In this document: positions 1-8,777 of the stretch, piece by piece | How the letters are laid out: the number at the start of each line of letters is the position of its first letter | How positions within the stretch are numbered: the stretch's first letter is position 1 | Assembly: GCA_963797765.1 (NCBI GenBank) | Contig: CAWCQU010000003.1 | Location: 1,550,001-1,614,000 of the forward strand | Origin: JBGPTK01 sp963797765 | GTDB lineage: Bacteria > Acidobacteriota > Terriglobia > Acidiferrales > UBA7541 | Reading direction: 5' to 3' | DNA: 64,000 nucleotides | The notes under the pieces: model-generated | Told to the model about the DNA's origin: nothing | Seen by the model: the letters and a program-made list of their open reading frames with translations, nothing else | Database searches by the model: none | Translations under genes and position numbers: made by a program

Positions 1-91
1 CTGTTTTAGCGAGAAGCGCGGCAGGCAGATCCCTGAAGCGCCAGGCAAGCACGAAGCCTCTCTGCTCATTTTCCGGATCAGAATCGGACAT
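1..91 (-). CDS. Partial hypothetical protein (N-terminus only)
   Basis: An open frame starts with ATG at position 91 on the minus strand and stays open to the window edge (about 30 codons, beginning MSDSDPENEQ). An AGGG ribosome-binding-like sequence lies a few bases upstream. It starts 52 bases after the hemL stop on the same strand, so it could be the last gene of the heme operon. Too little is visible to assign a family. Confidence 0.45.
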   Translation of the reverse strand, partial: MSDSDPENEQRGFVLAWRFRDLPAALLAKT

Positions 92-143
92 TGCACCCTA
101 TCGAAACATAACCGAGAGAACGAGGGATTATACAGGCATACTT

Positions 144-1457
144 TCAATCCGCCGGGACGGCGGCAACCACGGCTTTGAGACTTTCGCGGCAAGCTTGGAT
201 GGTGCGGTCGATGTCGTCGTTGGTGTGCGCGACGGAAATGAACAGGGCTTCAAATTGTGATGGCGGCAGGAAGATTCCCCGGCTGAGCATTTCGTTAAAA
301 AATGCGGCGAACCGGCGCGTATCTGCTTTTCTGGCTCCCGCGAAATCGCGCACCGGCTCTTCAGCGAAGAAAAGAGTAACCAACGAACCGCAAGAATTAA
401 CTTGTCCCTGCACGCCGGTATCTTTCAGCGCCGCGCGGAAACCTTCCACCAGGCGCGTAGCCTTCTTGCTCAATCCATCATACGTGCCATGCCTTTCCAG
501 TTGTTCGAGTGAAGCAATCCCGGCGCGCATCGCCAGCGGATTTCCGGAAAGAGTTCCCGCCTGATAGACCGGCCCGAGCGGCGCCAGGTGCTGCATCACC
601 TCCCGTCGTCCGCCATATGCGGCTACCGGCAATCCCCCGCCGATAATTTTCCCGAGCGTGGTGAGGTCGGGAACGATTCCGTAGACCGTCTGCGCGCCGC
701 CGTAAGCCAGCCGGAATCCAGTAATTACTTCGTCAAAAATCAAAAGCGTGCCGTCGTCCTTGCTGATCTTGCGCAGCGCCGCAAGGAAATCGGGGTCGGG
801 CAACACCACTCCCATGTTGGCGGCCACCGGTTCGATAATCACGGCGGCAATTTGCTGCGGGCAGGAGGCAAAGATTTTTTCCACGGCATCTAGATCGTTA
901 TAAGGAACTGTCACCGTCAAGTGCGCGAAAAAATCCGGCACGCCGGGGCTGGAAGAAATTCCGAACGTGGCCAGCCCCGATCCGGCATGGGAAAGAAAAC
1001 CATCCGAGTGGCCGTGGTAACAACCCTCGAACTTCAAAATCTGGTCTCGTTTCGTGAAGGCACGCGCCAGGCGCACCGCGCTCATGGTCGCTTCCGTGCC
1101 GGAGCTTACAAACCGGACCATTTCCATTGAGGGAAGGGCCGACCGGATTTTCTCAGCCAGTTCGATTTCGAGGGCGTTGGTCATGCCGAAGCTGGTGCCG
1201 CGCGCCGATTGGTCGCGCACCGAAGCCGTCACGGCGTCATGCGCATGTCCCAGGATCATCGCGCCCCAGGAGCCCACATAATCCAGGTACTCGCGCCCAT
1301 CGATATCGAAAATGCGGGCCCCATTGGCGCGATCGATGATCAGCGGGTCTCCACCCACGGCTTTGAAAGCGCGGACGGGGCTGTTGACGCCGCCAACCAG
1401 TACGTCCTGCGCGCGCTGAAACAAGTCGCGAGTTCGGGGACGAGAATCGGAGCCCAT
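144..1457 (-). CDS. hemL: Glutamate-1-semialdehyde 2,1-aminomutase
   Basis: PLP enzyme of the C5 tetrapyrrole pathway that converts glutamate-1-semialdehyde to 5-aminolevulinate in the cytoplasm. The N-terminal GGVNSPVRAF motif, FVSSGTEATMSAVRLARAFT (PLP phosphate-binding region) and TTLGKIIGGGLPVAAYGG, which carries the Schiff-base lysine, are all present. I chose the ATG at 1457, which has a GAGGT Shine-Dalgarno sequence about 8 bases upstream and gives 437 residues, the usual family length. A GTG at 1526 would add 23 residues that do not fit the family. It is downstream of hemB, about 150 bases away across a palindromic repeat. Confidence 0.97.
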   Translation of the reverse strand: MGSDSRPRTRDLFQRAQDVLVGGVNSPVRAFKAVGGDPLIIDRANGARIFDIDGREYLDYVGSWGAMILGHAHDAVTASVRDQSARGTSFGMTNALEIELAEKIRSALPSMEMVRFVSSGTEATMSAVRLARAFTKRDQILKFEGCYHGHSDGFLSHAGSGLATFGISSSPGVPDFFAHLTVTVPYNDLDAVEKIFASCPQQIAAVIIEPVAANMGVVLPDPDFLAALRKISKDDGTLLIFDEVITGFRLAYGGAQTVYGIVPDLTTLGKIIGGGLPVAAYGGRREVMQHLAPLGPVYQAGTLSGNPLAMRAGIASLEQLERHGTYDGLSKKATRLVEGFRAALKDTGVQGQVNSCGSLVTLFFAEEPVRDFAGARKADTRRFAAFFNEMLSRGIFLPPSQFEALFISVAHTNDDIDRTIQACRESLKAVVAAVPAD

Positions 1458-1574
1458 TGGGGTGACCTCGTGAGTATTGATTCGAAATTTCTCGACTTCG
1501 ATTCCCGCGTGACTGACCCCAGGCACGTGGGAATTGGTTCGTCACTTCCACTGCAAATGCGAAAATCAAAAGCT

Positions 1575-1592
1575 GCCGGCTGGAAAGCCGGC
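1575..1592. repeat. Perfect hairpin, GCCGGCT-GGAA-AGCCGGC
   Basis: A 7-bp perfect stem with a GGAA loop lies in the hemB-hemL gap. It has no T-run in the direction of transcription, so it looks like a REP-type intergenic palindrome or an mRNA-processing hairpin rather than a strong terminator. It is related in design to the short GC hairpins after other genes in this window. Confidence 0.6.
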
Positions 1593-1607
1593 GCTACAGA
1601 ACACAGT

Positions 1608-2585
1608 TCAGCAGCCGCCGAGCCAGCGAGCCGCTTCCTTTGCGTGATACGTCAAAATCATGCTGGCGCCGGCGCGCTGAATTCCCGTCAAAATCTCCAG
1701 CGTCACGCGCTTCTCGTCGATCCAGCCGTTCCTGGCCGCCGCCTTCACCATCGAATATTCGCCGCTCACATTATAGGCCGCCACCGGCACGTCGAATCGC
1801 TCGCGAACGCGCTGGATGATATCCAGATAGGGCAGCGCGGGCTTCACCATCACCATGTCCGCGCCTTCTTCCAGGTCCAGAGCAACTTCGCGCAACGCTT
1901 CTCGCGCGTTCGCGGGATCCATTTGATAGCTGCGTCGATCGCCAAATTGCGGCGCCGATTCGGCTGCTTCGCGGAACGGTCCATAGAATCCGGAACAATA
2001 TTTCGCCGAATACGCGAGAATGGCCACATCCGTAAATCGATTCGCGTCCAGCTTGCCGCGAATCGCGGCCACTCGGCCGTCCATCATGTCCGACGGCGCT
2101 ACAATATCCGCTCCCGCACGCGCATGCGAAAGCGCTGCGTCAGACAAGAGTTCCAAGCTGGGATCATTCAAAATTTCGCCATCTTTTACCACACCGCAAT
2201 GTCCATGGCTGGTGTATTCGCACAAGCAAACGTCGGTGATCACGATCAAATTCAGCTTGGCTTTCTTGATCGCTTCCACTGCCCGCTGTACGGCTCCGCT
2301 TGCCTCGGCGGCTTCCGAACCCGTTTCATCTTTGTGCGCGGGAAGTCCGAACAAAATCACGCCGGGAATGCCCAAGCCCTCCACTTCGCGGCATTCTTCC
2401 ACGATCTGGTCCACCGACTGCTGATAAATCCCAGGCATCGAGGAAACTTCCTTGCGTACATTGCTGCCCGGGCAGGCAAACATAGGATAAATGAAGCCGC
2501 TTTTGGTCAGGCGTGTTTCGGCGGCCAGACTGCGAATTGCCTCGGTGCGGCGCAGCCGCCGCGGGCGCACCACTGGAAAACTCAT
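1608..2585 (-). CDS. hemB: Porphobilinogen synthase (delta-aminolevulinic acid dehydratase)
   Basis: Condenses two 5-aminolevulinate molecules to porphobilinogen. The zinc-type cysteine motif DVCLCEYTSHGHCG is present, so this is the Zn-dependent class. YSAKYCSGFYGPFREA and MVMVKPALPYLD carry the two active-site lysines. The 325-residue length is typical. The ATG at 2585 overlaps the hemD stop (TGA at 2584-2582) by 4 bases, which implies translational coupling inside the hemA-C-D-B-L operon. Nothing is truncated. Confidence 0.97.
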   Translation of the reverse strand: MSFPVVRPRRLRRTEAIRSLAAETRLTKSGFIYPMFACPGSNVRKEVSSMPGIYQQSVDQIVEECREVEGLGIPGVILFGLPAHKDETGSEAAEASGAVQRAVEAIKKAKLNLIVITDVCLCEYTSHGHCGVVKDGEILNDPSLELLSDAALSHARAGADIVAPSDMMDGRVAAIRGKLDANRFTDVAILAYSAKYCSGFYGPFREAAESAPQFGDRRSYQMDPANAREALREVALDLEEGADMVMVKPALPYLDIIQRVRERFDVPVAAYNVSGEYSMVKAAARNGWIDEKRVTLEILTGIQRAGASMILTYHAKEAARWLGGC

Positions 2586-3382
2586 CGCGTTTTCACCTCT
2601 GTATTCTGCGCGAAATATTTTGCGATTGCCGCCGCGAATCCCGCCGCCGTGGCTTCTTCGGCGATAATTTCCACGGCAAATCCCGCTTCGCGAATCGACG
2701 CCGCCGTCGTCAGCCCGATCGCGGCGAATCGCGCGGATTCGGAAAGGCCGCGCAATCGCGCGGCATCCACCGAATCGGCAAACGCCGCAAACGCCGATGG
2801 GCTCGCAAAGGTGAAAACGTCTGCCTCCGCCACCTGCGCCTCATCGAACCCGGTCGATGCGATCGTGCGGTACGTTATCACGTCGGTCACTTTGGCTTTC
2901 GCCGCGCGAAGCGCTCGCGGCAATTCAGCGCCGGCGCGATCGCTTCGCGGCAGCAACACTTTCTTCCCGTTCACCTGTTTTCGCAAGTCTTTCGCGAGCG
3001 CCCCGCCGTGATACTGCCCGGAAATCAAATACAACGGCATCCCTTCTTTTCCGATTGCCCGCGCGGTTGCGGGACCTACCGCGGCAATTTTCGGTTTCTC
3101 GGAATTCGCGGGACGCGGATCGATTCCCAGCGCGCGGGCGCGTTTCGAAAAAAAAGTCACCGCATTCTGGCTGGTGAACACGACCCAATCGAACTTCACA
3201 AGTTCTCGCAGCGCGTCATCCAGCGGCTTGAAATTCACAGGATCGGCGTAGCTCACCATTGGCATCAAGATCACTTCCGCGCCATATTCTTCCAGCGCAC
3301 GCACAAACCCTTCCGCCTGTTCCGGAGCGCGTGTGACCACCACTCGCTTCCCTGCCAGCGGCTTGTGATTGGCCGTCGTCAA
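2582..3382 (-). CDS. hemD: Uroporphyrinogen-III synthase
   Basis: Cyclises hydroxymethylbilane to uroporphyrinogen III. The 266-residue protein begins with the GKRVVVTRAPEQA strand-loop typical of HemD and contains DWVVFTSQNAVTFF and a C-terminal FAAIGLTTAASIREAG segment. This poorly conserved family is confirmed by its place between hemC and hemB. The start codon is TTG at 3382, inside a TTGA overlap with the hemC stop; the next in-frame ATG is about 40 codons further in and would remove conserved sequence. Expression therefore probably depends on coupling to hemC. Confidence 0.93.
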   Translation of the reverse strand: MTTANHKPLAGKRVVVTRAPEQAEGFVRALEEYGAEVILMPMVSYADPVNFKPLDDALRELVKFDWVVFTSQNAVTFFSKRARALGIDPRPANSEKPKIAAVGPATARAIGKEGMPLYLISGQYHGGALAKDLRKQVNGKKVLLPRSDRAGAELPRALRAAKAKVTDVITYRTIASTGFDEAQVAEADVFTFASPSAFAAFADSVDAARLRGLSESARFAAIGLTTAASIREAGFAVEIIAEEATAAGFAAAIAKYFAQNTEVKTR

Positions 3383-4323
3383 TTTCTACCCGCCAGCCGC
3401 AATATGCGATCCGCGCCTGACGCGAGCAACTTGCGCCCCAACCTCCGGCCCAAATTCTCCGCATCGGTTGGCGTTCCAGTCGCGCGATCCCGCAAATACT
3501 CCACGCCATCCATCGAAAGCACGCACGCATCCAGAATCAACTCGGCGTTTTGCACGCGGCCCCAGGCCCCCAGTGGCACCTGGCATCCGCCCTCGAGTTC
3601 AGAAAGCAGCGCTCGCTCAGCCGTTACTCCCGCTCGCGTAGCTGGATCGTCCAGCCTGCCGAGCCATCCCAAAATTTCTCGATCCGCTCCATCCGAGTGG
3701 TTCGCTTCCGCCGAACGCGTTTCGATTCCCAGCGCTCCCTGGCCCACAGCGGAAAGCATCACTCCCGGTTCGAACACTTCCGTTATTTTCCCCGCCAAGC
3801 CAAGCCGGTCAAGCCCCGCTTTCGCCAACACGATCGCGTCATACAGACCTTCTTCCAGTTTCCTCAGCCGCGTATCCACGTTGCCGCGCAGTTCCCGCAA
3901 ATCGAAATCGGGCCTCAGGTGCCGAAGTTGAGCCTGGCGCCGAAGGCTTCCCGTGCCCACCTTCGCGCCGGCGGCAAGCGACGCCAGCTTGGCTCCGTCG
4001 CGGGACACCAGGCAATCTCGCGGGTCCTCGCGCCTGATAATCGCGGGAAAAGTCAGTCCCTCTGGAATTTCCGTCGGAACATCTTTCATGCTGTGCACCG
4101 CCAGGTCCACACGGCGATCCAGCAGCGCGTCTTCCAGTTCCTTAATGAACACTCCTTTCAATCCCAGTTGGCTCACGGACGATTGCGTGAATTGATCGCC
4201 CGACGTCTTGATGATGACGATTTCCGCCTCGACGCCAAATTCCTTGGCCACACGCTCGCGAATATGATTCGCCTGCCACAGCGCCAGCGCACTCCCGCGG
4301 GTCCCGATCCGGACCGGCTTCAC
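3379..4323 (-). CDS. hemC: Hydroxymethylbilane synthase (porphobilinogen deaminase)
   Basis: Polymerises four porphobilinogens into hydroxymethylbilane. IGTRGSALALWQ opens the protein, SLRRQAQL and RGNVDTRLRKLEEG are the substrate-binding arginine motifs, and ELEGGCQVPLG contains the cysteine that anchors the dipyrromethane cofactor. The 314-residue length is normal. The start is GTG at 4323 in a GTGA overlap with the hemA stop, so translation is coupled upstream to hemA and downstream to hemD. Confidence 0.97.
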   Translation of the reverse strand: MKPVRIGTRGSALALWQANHIRERVAKEFGVEAEIVIIKTSGDQFTQSSVSQLGLKGVFIKELEDALLDRRVDLAVHSMKDVPTEIPEGLTFPAIIRREDPRDCLVSRDGAKLASLAAGAKVGTGSLRRQAQLRHLRPDFDLRELRGNVDTRLRKLEEGLYDAIVLAKAGLDRLGLAGKITEVFEPGVMLSAVGQGALGIETRSAEANHSDGADREILGWLGRLDDPATRAGVTAERALLSELEGGCQVPLGAWGRVQNAELILDACVLSMDGVEYLRDRATGTPTDAENLGRRLGRKLLASGADRILRLAGRN

Positions 4324-5675
4324 AATTCATCCTCGGACGAAGGCGCCTCATCCAACCCAAACAGTTTTCGCAGCGCTTCTGTTTCCTCCAGCCGCTGTCT
4401 TAGCTCGCGAGTTTGCCGCAAACGTTTCGCCGGTTCGTCCAGAATGCGCTCCACCAAATCTTCGGTCATTCGCGCGACGCGTTGCCGGTCTTCCGCCGAA
4501 AGTCCCGGCATATCCGCAAGCCGCTCGTTCACGAATGTTTGCCGCTCGGCGTGCAAGCGCTCGCGGAGCCGGTCCATCAGGGCGAAGGCCTGCACGTTCG
4601 ATTGCCAGGCCGCGAATTTCACCACCTGCTCGCTGATAATCGCCTCCGCGCGGGGAATTTCCGCTTCGCGCGCTTTGCGATTCTGCTCCACGATTTCGCC
4701 CAGGTCGTCCACATTGTAAAGATACAAATTGTAGAGCTTCGCGATTTCCGGCTCCGCATTGCGCGGCACGCCCAGATCGATAATGAAAAGCGCCCGCCCT
4801 TCGCGGGCCTCCATTGCGCGCTCGATCATGCGCTTTGTAAGAACCGGCTCCGTGCTGCTCACTGAAATCACGATCACATCGGGAATCTCGAGGGAGGATT
4901 CCAGCGTCGTCCACTCCGCGGCTTCACCGCCCGTACGCGATGCCAGGTCGACCGCACGCTCGTAGGAGCGATTCACCACTCGCAGCGCTCCGATGCCGCG
5001 ATTGCGCAAGTGGTCCACCGCCTGTTCGGCCACCGCTCCAGCGCCAATCATTAACGCCGCGTGGCCTTCCAGCCGTCCGAATACCCTCTCGGCCAATTTC
5101 ACGCCCGCGAATGCCACCGACATCGGCCGCGCTCCGATTTCAGTTTCCGACCGGACGCGCTTGCCTACTTCCAGTGCGCTCTGGAACAGCCGGTTTAATA
5201 CCGGCCCCGTCGAGCCATGGTCCAAAGCCCGGCCATACGCATCGCGAACCTGCCCCAGAATCTCCGCTTCACCCAAAAGCATGGAGTCGAGTCCTGCCGA
5301 TACTCGGAAAAGATGCTGCACGGCGTCCGCATCGCAATGGTGATAAAAGCGCCCGTCCAAATCCGATGCCGCGATGCCGTGAAACGACGTGAGAAATGAT
5401 TCCATTGCTATGGTCGCCCGTACGGGCTCACCCGCCGCCACAATGGGCGAAACCCCATAAAGTTCGCTGCGATTGCATGTGGAGACCACTACCGCTTCTT
5501 CTAAAATTCCTTCCAGCCTTAGCTGCTCGGCGGCGCGCAGGGCTTGTTCCGGAGTGAATGCAATTCGCTCGCGCAATTCCACCGGAGCCGTGCGGTGATT
5601 GCACCCAATCAGGGCAATCTGCATCCGCGAGCCCGCAGACCGTAACTCCCGTCCAGTATGCGTTCCGGCAGCCAT
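4320..5675 (-). CDS. hemA: Glutamyl-tRNA reductase
   Basis: NADPH-dependent reduction of glutamyl-tRNA(Glu) to glutamate-1-semialdehyde, the first committed step of the C5 pathway. CNHRTAPVELRERIAF and VVSTCNRSELY contain the catalytic cysteine region. MIGAGAVAEQAVDHL is the NADPH-binding Rossmann segment, and the C-terminal half is the helical dimerisation domain. The ATG at 5675 shares one base with the TGA of the upstream ccsA-like gene. The ATG at 5624 (MQIALIGCNHRT) aligns better with family N-termini and is an alternative start; neither has a strong Shine-Dalgarno sequence. Confidence 0.96.
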   Translation of the reverse strand: MAAGTHTGRELRSAGSRMQIALIGCNHRTAPVELRERIAFTPEQALRAAEQLRLEGILEEAVVVSTCNRSELYGVSPIVAAGEPVRATIAMESFLTSFHGIAASDLDGRFYHHCDADAVQHLFRVSAGLDSMLLGEAEILGQVRDAYGRALDHGSTGPVLNRLFQSALEVGKRVRSETEIGARPMSVAFAGVKLAERVFGRLEGHAALMIGAGAVAEQAVDHLRNRGIGALRVVNRSYERAVDLASRTGGEAAEWTTLESSLEIPDVIVISVSSTEPVLTKRMIERAMEAREGRALFIIDLGVPRNAEPEIAKLYNLYLYNVDDLGEIVEQNRKAREAEIPRAEAIISEQVVKFAAWQSNVQAFALMDRLRERLHAERQTFVNERLADMPGLSAEDRQRVARMTEDLVERILDEPAKRLRQTRELRQRLEETEALRKLFGLDEAPSSEDEL

Positions 5676-6493
5676 CAATAAAACCTGTGAAATCGAGTGA
5701 GATAAAGATTCACGATGCTATAACTGAAGACCACCAGCACAAAATTCCAGGCACATAGCAGCGCTGCGCGGGATCCTCGCCATCGAATCGCCCGCGCCAG
5801 CCACAGATACGCTCCATAGACCAAGATAATCAGCAAAGTCACCAGCACTTTCGGATCGCTGCTGCCATACGTCCCTCGCAGCCGGTGTTCCCACACAAAT
5901 CCGAAGGCGGCGCCTACCACTAACGCAGCGACGCCCACAGCCACGCTGCTGCGGCTCATCTTGTCTAGTACATCCAGCGGTGGAAACCGCCAGAAGACAC
6001 GGCTCGGCTTCCGTGCTCTGAGCATCCGGTTTTGCAGAAGGTAGATCAGGCTGAGCACAAAAGACAAAGCGAACGCCGCATAGGCCAGAATATTCAAGGT
6101 CACATGCAGGGCGAAGAGTGCGCCACGCGCGGGCGCCGGCGAGGCGGCCGTTGCGGGCGGCGCATTCAGCATCGCCACCAAAAGCCAAACAATTACTACC
6201 GGCATTACGAATGCCCCCACGGATCTTTGCCGGTGAAAAGTCTCCAGCGCCAGGTAAGTGAACGCCAGAAGCCAAGCGAAAAGAGACATGGACCCATATA
6301 GATCATCGTAAGGAATCGCATGGACCAGATGCGCACGTTGCAGTAAGGCGAAATAATGAAGAATCAATGCAGCAGCAAGGCTTAACGACGCGAAATAGCC
6401 TATCCAGCGGTCGTCCCCGTTCAAATGCCACAGGTATAGCGCCAGACTAATCGCGTAGAGGAAAAGCGCGCCGTAACCCCAAGGATTGTTCAT
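5675..6493 (-). CDS. CcsA/HemX-like cytochrome c assembly membrane protein
   Basis: A polytopic inner-membrane protein of about 272 residues with roughly eight hydrophobic helices. It contains LHVTLNILAYAAFALSFVLS with a conserved histidine and the C-terminal FVWEHRLRGTYGSSDPKV region, both characteristic of the CcsA/CcmC/HemX family involved in heme handling. HemX in Bacillus lies beside hemA and affects GluTR level, which matches this position as first gene of a hemA operon. Whether it handles heme for cytochrome c maturation or regulates HemA cannot be decided here. The start is ATG at 6493; a GTG at 6517 is possible. Confidence 0.85.
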   Translation of the reverse strand: MNNPWGYGALFLYAISLALYLWHLNGDDRWIGYFASLSLAAALILHYFALLQRAHLVHAIPYDDLYGSMSLFAWLLAFTYLALETFHRQRSVGAFVMPVVIVWLLVAMLNAPPATAASPAPARGALFALHVTLNILAYAAFALSFVLSLIYLLQNRMLRARKPSRVFWRFPPLDVLDKMSRSSVAVGVAALVVGAAFGFVWEHRLRGTYGSSDPKVLVTLLIILVYGAYLWLARAIRWRGSRAALLCAWNFVLVVFSYSIVNLYLTRFHRFY

Positions 6494-6517
6494 GCGGATA
6501 ACGATTCGTTCGGCCAC

Positions 6518-7153
6518 ATTCTGGGGCGGGATGGTACGCCAGCATGGCGAGGAATCGCTAACCTGTAATTATAGCGGATTTGCCCGGGTTCGGACATCTA
6601 TGTAGGCAACAGAATGGGTGCTGCTCTCGGCACCTCGAGTACCACCGTCCAACGGCCTCACGGAGCACCGCCCTCATCGCCCAGCTCAAATCAAGGTCAG
6701 AATTGACCGGACGATCCAGCAGCGCGGCCTTATGAGCACGTACTGAAACAAGTGGCCCGTCGATTTTCTGCAACTTGACTGATGTCCTGAGATTTTGAGT
6801 TCTTTCCCAAATCTCTTCCAAGATTATTCTTGGACAGGAATTGCTCGTTTACATTTCAAGGCCCAGTGTTCGCATCCGCGCGAGACGAAGCAAACAACCC
6901 GCGTAGACCCGGATCGGCGAAGCTAGAAGAGAGTGAAAACACCCCTCTACAGCGGTCCAGGTGCAGAAGGCTGTGACGCAGGTTACGGAAGGATGTGACG
7001 GCGAGCAGCGACAATAAAGATTGCGCATAACAAACTGCGTGTGGCAATCGTGGAAGACGCGAGGCCACAGGCTGATTGAGCCAGCCGCGTTGCGCGAAGC
7101 AGGTTGCTTCCACGGAAAGTTTTTTGCCTGCGCCCGCAGTGGAGAACAGGTGT
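6518..7153. other. Divergent intergenic region, no confident gene
   Basis: This 636-base gap separates the minus-strand heme operon from the plus-strand hydrogenase operon. An 87-codon open frame (6558-6821, minus) has no recognisable motif and no good ribosome-binding site, so I do not call it. Promoters for both operons should lie here; only the TATAAT listed separately was recognised. Confidence 0.5.
6568..6573 (-). promoter_or_regulatory. Candidate -10 element of the heme operon
   Basis: On the minus strand a perfect TATAAT lies about 75 bases upstream of the ccsA-like ATG. No convincing -35 hexamer is visible at normal spacing, so this is only a candidate for the promoter of the ccsA-hemACDBL operon. 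Confidence 0.3.
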
Positions 7154-8329
7154 ATGGTAGGCGTCATGCCGGAACAACTTGTCCTCAAAAAAGAAGACTT
7201 TCCGAGAGTGCTCGATGCGTTGAAGGCGCGCGGGTATCAGGTCATCGGACCTACAGTCCGCGAAGGGGCCATCGTTTACGATGAGCTCAGTTCTGTAAGC
7301 GACCTGCCTATCGGCTGGACGGACGAGCAAGAGGGGGGTAAATACCGCCTCAAGAAACGTGCCGACGAGGCATTCTTCGGTTATGTTGTCGGACCACATT
7401 CCTGGAAGAAGTATCTCCATCCACCCGTCGTGCGCTTGTGGAAGGCTTCTCGCAACGGCCAGGGCTTCCAGATCGAAGAAGAAAAGCCGGCGAATCACAA
7501 AATGGCTTTTGTCGGAGTCCGTGCCTGCGAACTTCATGCCATGGCGATTCAGGACAAAGTGTTCCTCGGTGGAAATATTGTGGACGTGCAATATCAAGCA
7601 CGCCGGGACGGCAACTTCGTATTGGCGGTCAACTGCGGCCAGGCGGGAAATACCTGCTTCTGCACTTCCATGAACACAGGACCGAAAGTCACATTTGGAT
7701 TCGATGTAGCACTTACGGAGATTCTGGAAAACGGAGACCACTATTTCGTTGCGGAAATCGGGACACCGCTGGGGGGAGAAATTTTAGGGGCTGTCACCCG
7801 GAAACCGGCGGGCGCGACCGAAATAGAAAAAGCGGCCAGCATCCACGAGAAGACGTCGCAACAAATGGGCCGAACTTTGGACACCATCGGGATTAAAGAG
7901 CTGCTTTACGGAAACTACGAACATCCAAGATGGGATGAAGTGGCGGGACGCTGCTTGACCTGCGGCAATTGCACCATGGTTTGTCCCACCTGCTTTTGTT
8001 CGACGGTCGAGGATGTGACGGATTTGACGGGCGATCACGCCGAGCGCTGGCGAAAATGGGACTCGTGCTTCACATCGGATTTCTCTTATATCCACGGTGG
8101 CAGCGTGCGGGCGACGGCCAAATCGCGGTACCGGCAGTGGATGACGCACAAGCTGGCTACGTGGATCGATCAGTTTGGAAGTTCCGGGTGCGTGGGCTGC
8201 GGCCGCTGCATCACATGGTGTCCCGTGGCGATTGATATCACTGAGGAAGTCCGCGCGATTCGCCAAAGTAATAGTAGTTCGGGTGATGCCGGCAAACCGG
8301 GAAAGGAGCGGCATGATGCAGACGCTTGA
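7154..8329 (+). CDS. hydB: [NiFe] hydrogenase (group 3b type) beta subunit, 4Fe-4S protein
   Basis: Electron-transfer subunit of a cytoplasmic NAD(P)-linked hydrogenase of the sulfhydrogenase type. Two 4Fe-4S binding motifs are present in the C-terminal third: CLTCGNCTMVCP near residues 266-278 and CVGCGRCITWCP near 345-356. The N-terminal part (EQLVLKKEDFPRVLDALKARG) matches HydB/asrA-like proteins. I chose ATG 7154, with GGAG 9 bases upstream; an in-frame ATG four codons later is also possible. First gene of a six-gene operon; its 3' end overlaps the next gene by 17 bases. Confidence 0.9.
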   Translation: MVGVMPEQLVLKKEDFPRVLDALKARGYQVIGPTVREGAIVYDELSSVSDLPIGWTDEQEGGKYRLKKRADEAFFGYVVGPHSWKKYLHPPVVRLWKASRNGQGFQIEEEKPANHKMAFVGVRACELHAMAIQDKVFLGGNIVDVQYQARRDGNFVLAVNCGQAGNTCFCTSMNTGPKVTFGFDVALTEILENGDHYFVAEIGTPLGGEILGAVTRKPAGATEIEKAASIHEKTSQQMGRTLDTIGIKELLYGNYEHPRWDEVAGRCLTCGNCTMVCPTCFCSTVEDVTDLTGDHAERWRKWDSCFTSDFSYIHGGSVRATAKSRYRQWMTHKLATWIDQFGSSGCVGCGRCITWCPVAIDITEEVRAIRQSNSSSGDAGKPGKERHDADA

Positions 8330-8777
8330 AGGAATTGTGAGCGAGCACCCCTTCTTCAAGGGGCTGGATGAGCAGTACATCAAGTTGATAGCCGGATGCG
8401 CCAAGAACGTGCGTTTCCAAGAAGGAGATATTGTCTTTCGCGAGAGCGATCCGGCGGATCAATTCTATTTTATCCGCGAGGGTCTGGTGGCAGTGGAACT
8501 GATGATCCCACAGCGCGGCTTTACAACGCTGCAGACCGTGGGTGAAGGTGACGTGCTCGGGTGGTCATGGCTGGTTCCACCCTATCAGTGGAGATTTGGG
8601 GCGCGCACGCTGCAGCCCACGCGAGCACTGGCGTTTGACGGCAAATGCCTGCGCAACAAGTGCGAAGAAGACCACGACCTGGGCTACGAACTGCTCAAGC
8701 GATTTTTGCATGTAGTCACCGAACGGCTGGAATCAACGAGACTGCAACTTCTGGATCTCTATGGCACCCCTGCCTGA
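8313..8777 (+). CDS. Cyclic-nucleotide-binding-domain protein in the hydrogenase operon
   Basis: A 154-residue protein made almost entirely of one cNMP-binding beta-roll (FFKGLDEQYIKLIAGCAK, FRESDPADQFYFIREGLV, then a GEGDVLGWSWLVPP turn), followed by a short helix. No helix-turn-helix follows, so it is not a complete Crp-type regulator. Start ATG 8313 has AAAGGAG upstream; overlaps of 17 bases on both sides place it under tight co-translation with the hydrogenase beta and gamma subunits. Inference: an allosteric or accessory subunit of the hydrogenase. The phosphate-binding arginine of true cAMP sites is not obvious, so the ligand is unknown. Confidence 0.85.
   Translation: MMQTLEGIVSEHPFFKGLDEQYIKLIAGCAKNVRFQEGDIVFRESDPADQFYFIREGLVAVELMIPQRGFTTLQTVGEGDVLGWSWLVPPYQWRFGARTLQPTRALAFDGKCLRNKCEEDHDLGYELLKRFLHVVTERLESTRLQLLDLYGTPA

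Noticed and set aside
1209..3011. 600-codon open frame on the plus strand
   Set aside because: It is antisense to hemL and hemB, which have full motifs; the translation is rich in His/Arg and matches no family. Typical GC-rich shadow frame.
6558..6821. 87-codon minus-strand frame in the heme/hydrogenase gap
   Set aside because: No ribosome-binding site, no motif, and the candidate heme-operon -10 element lies within it.
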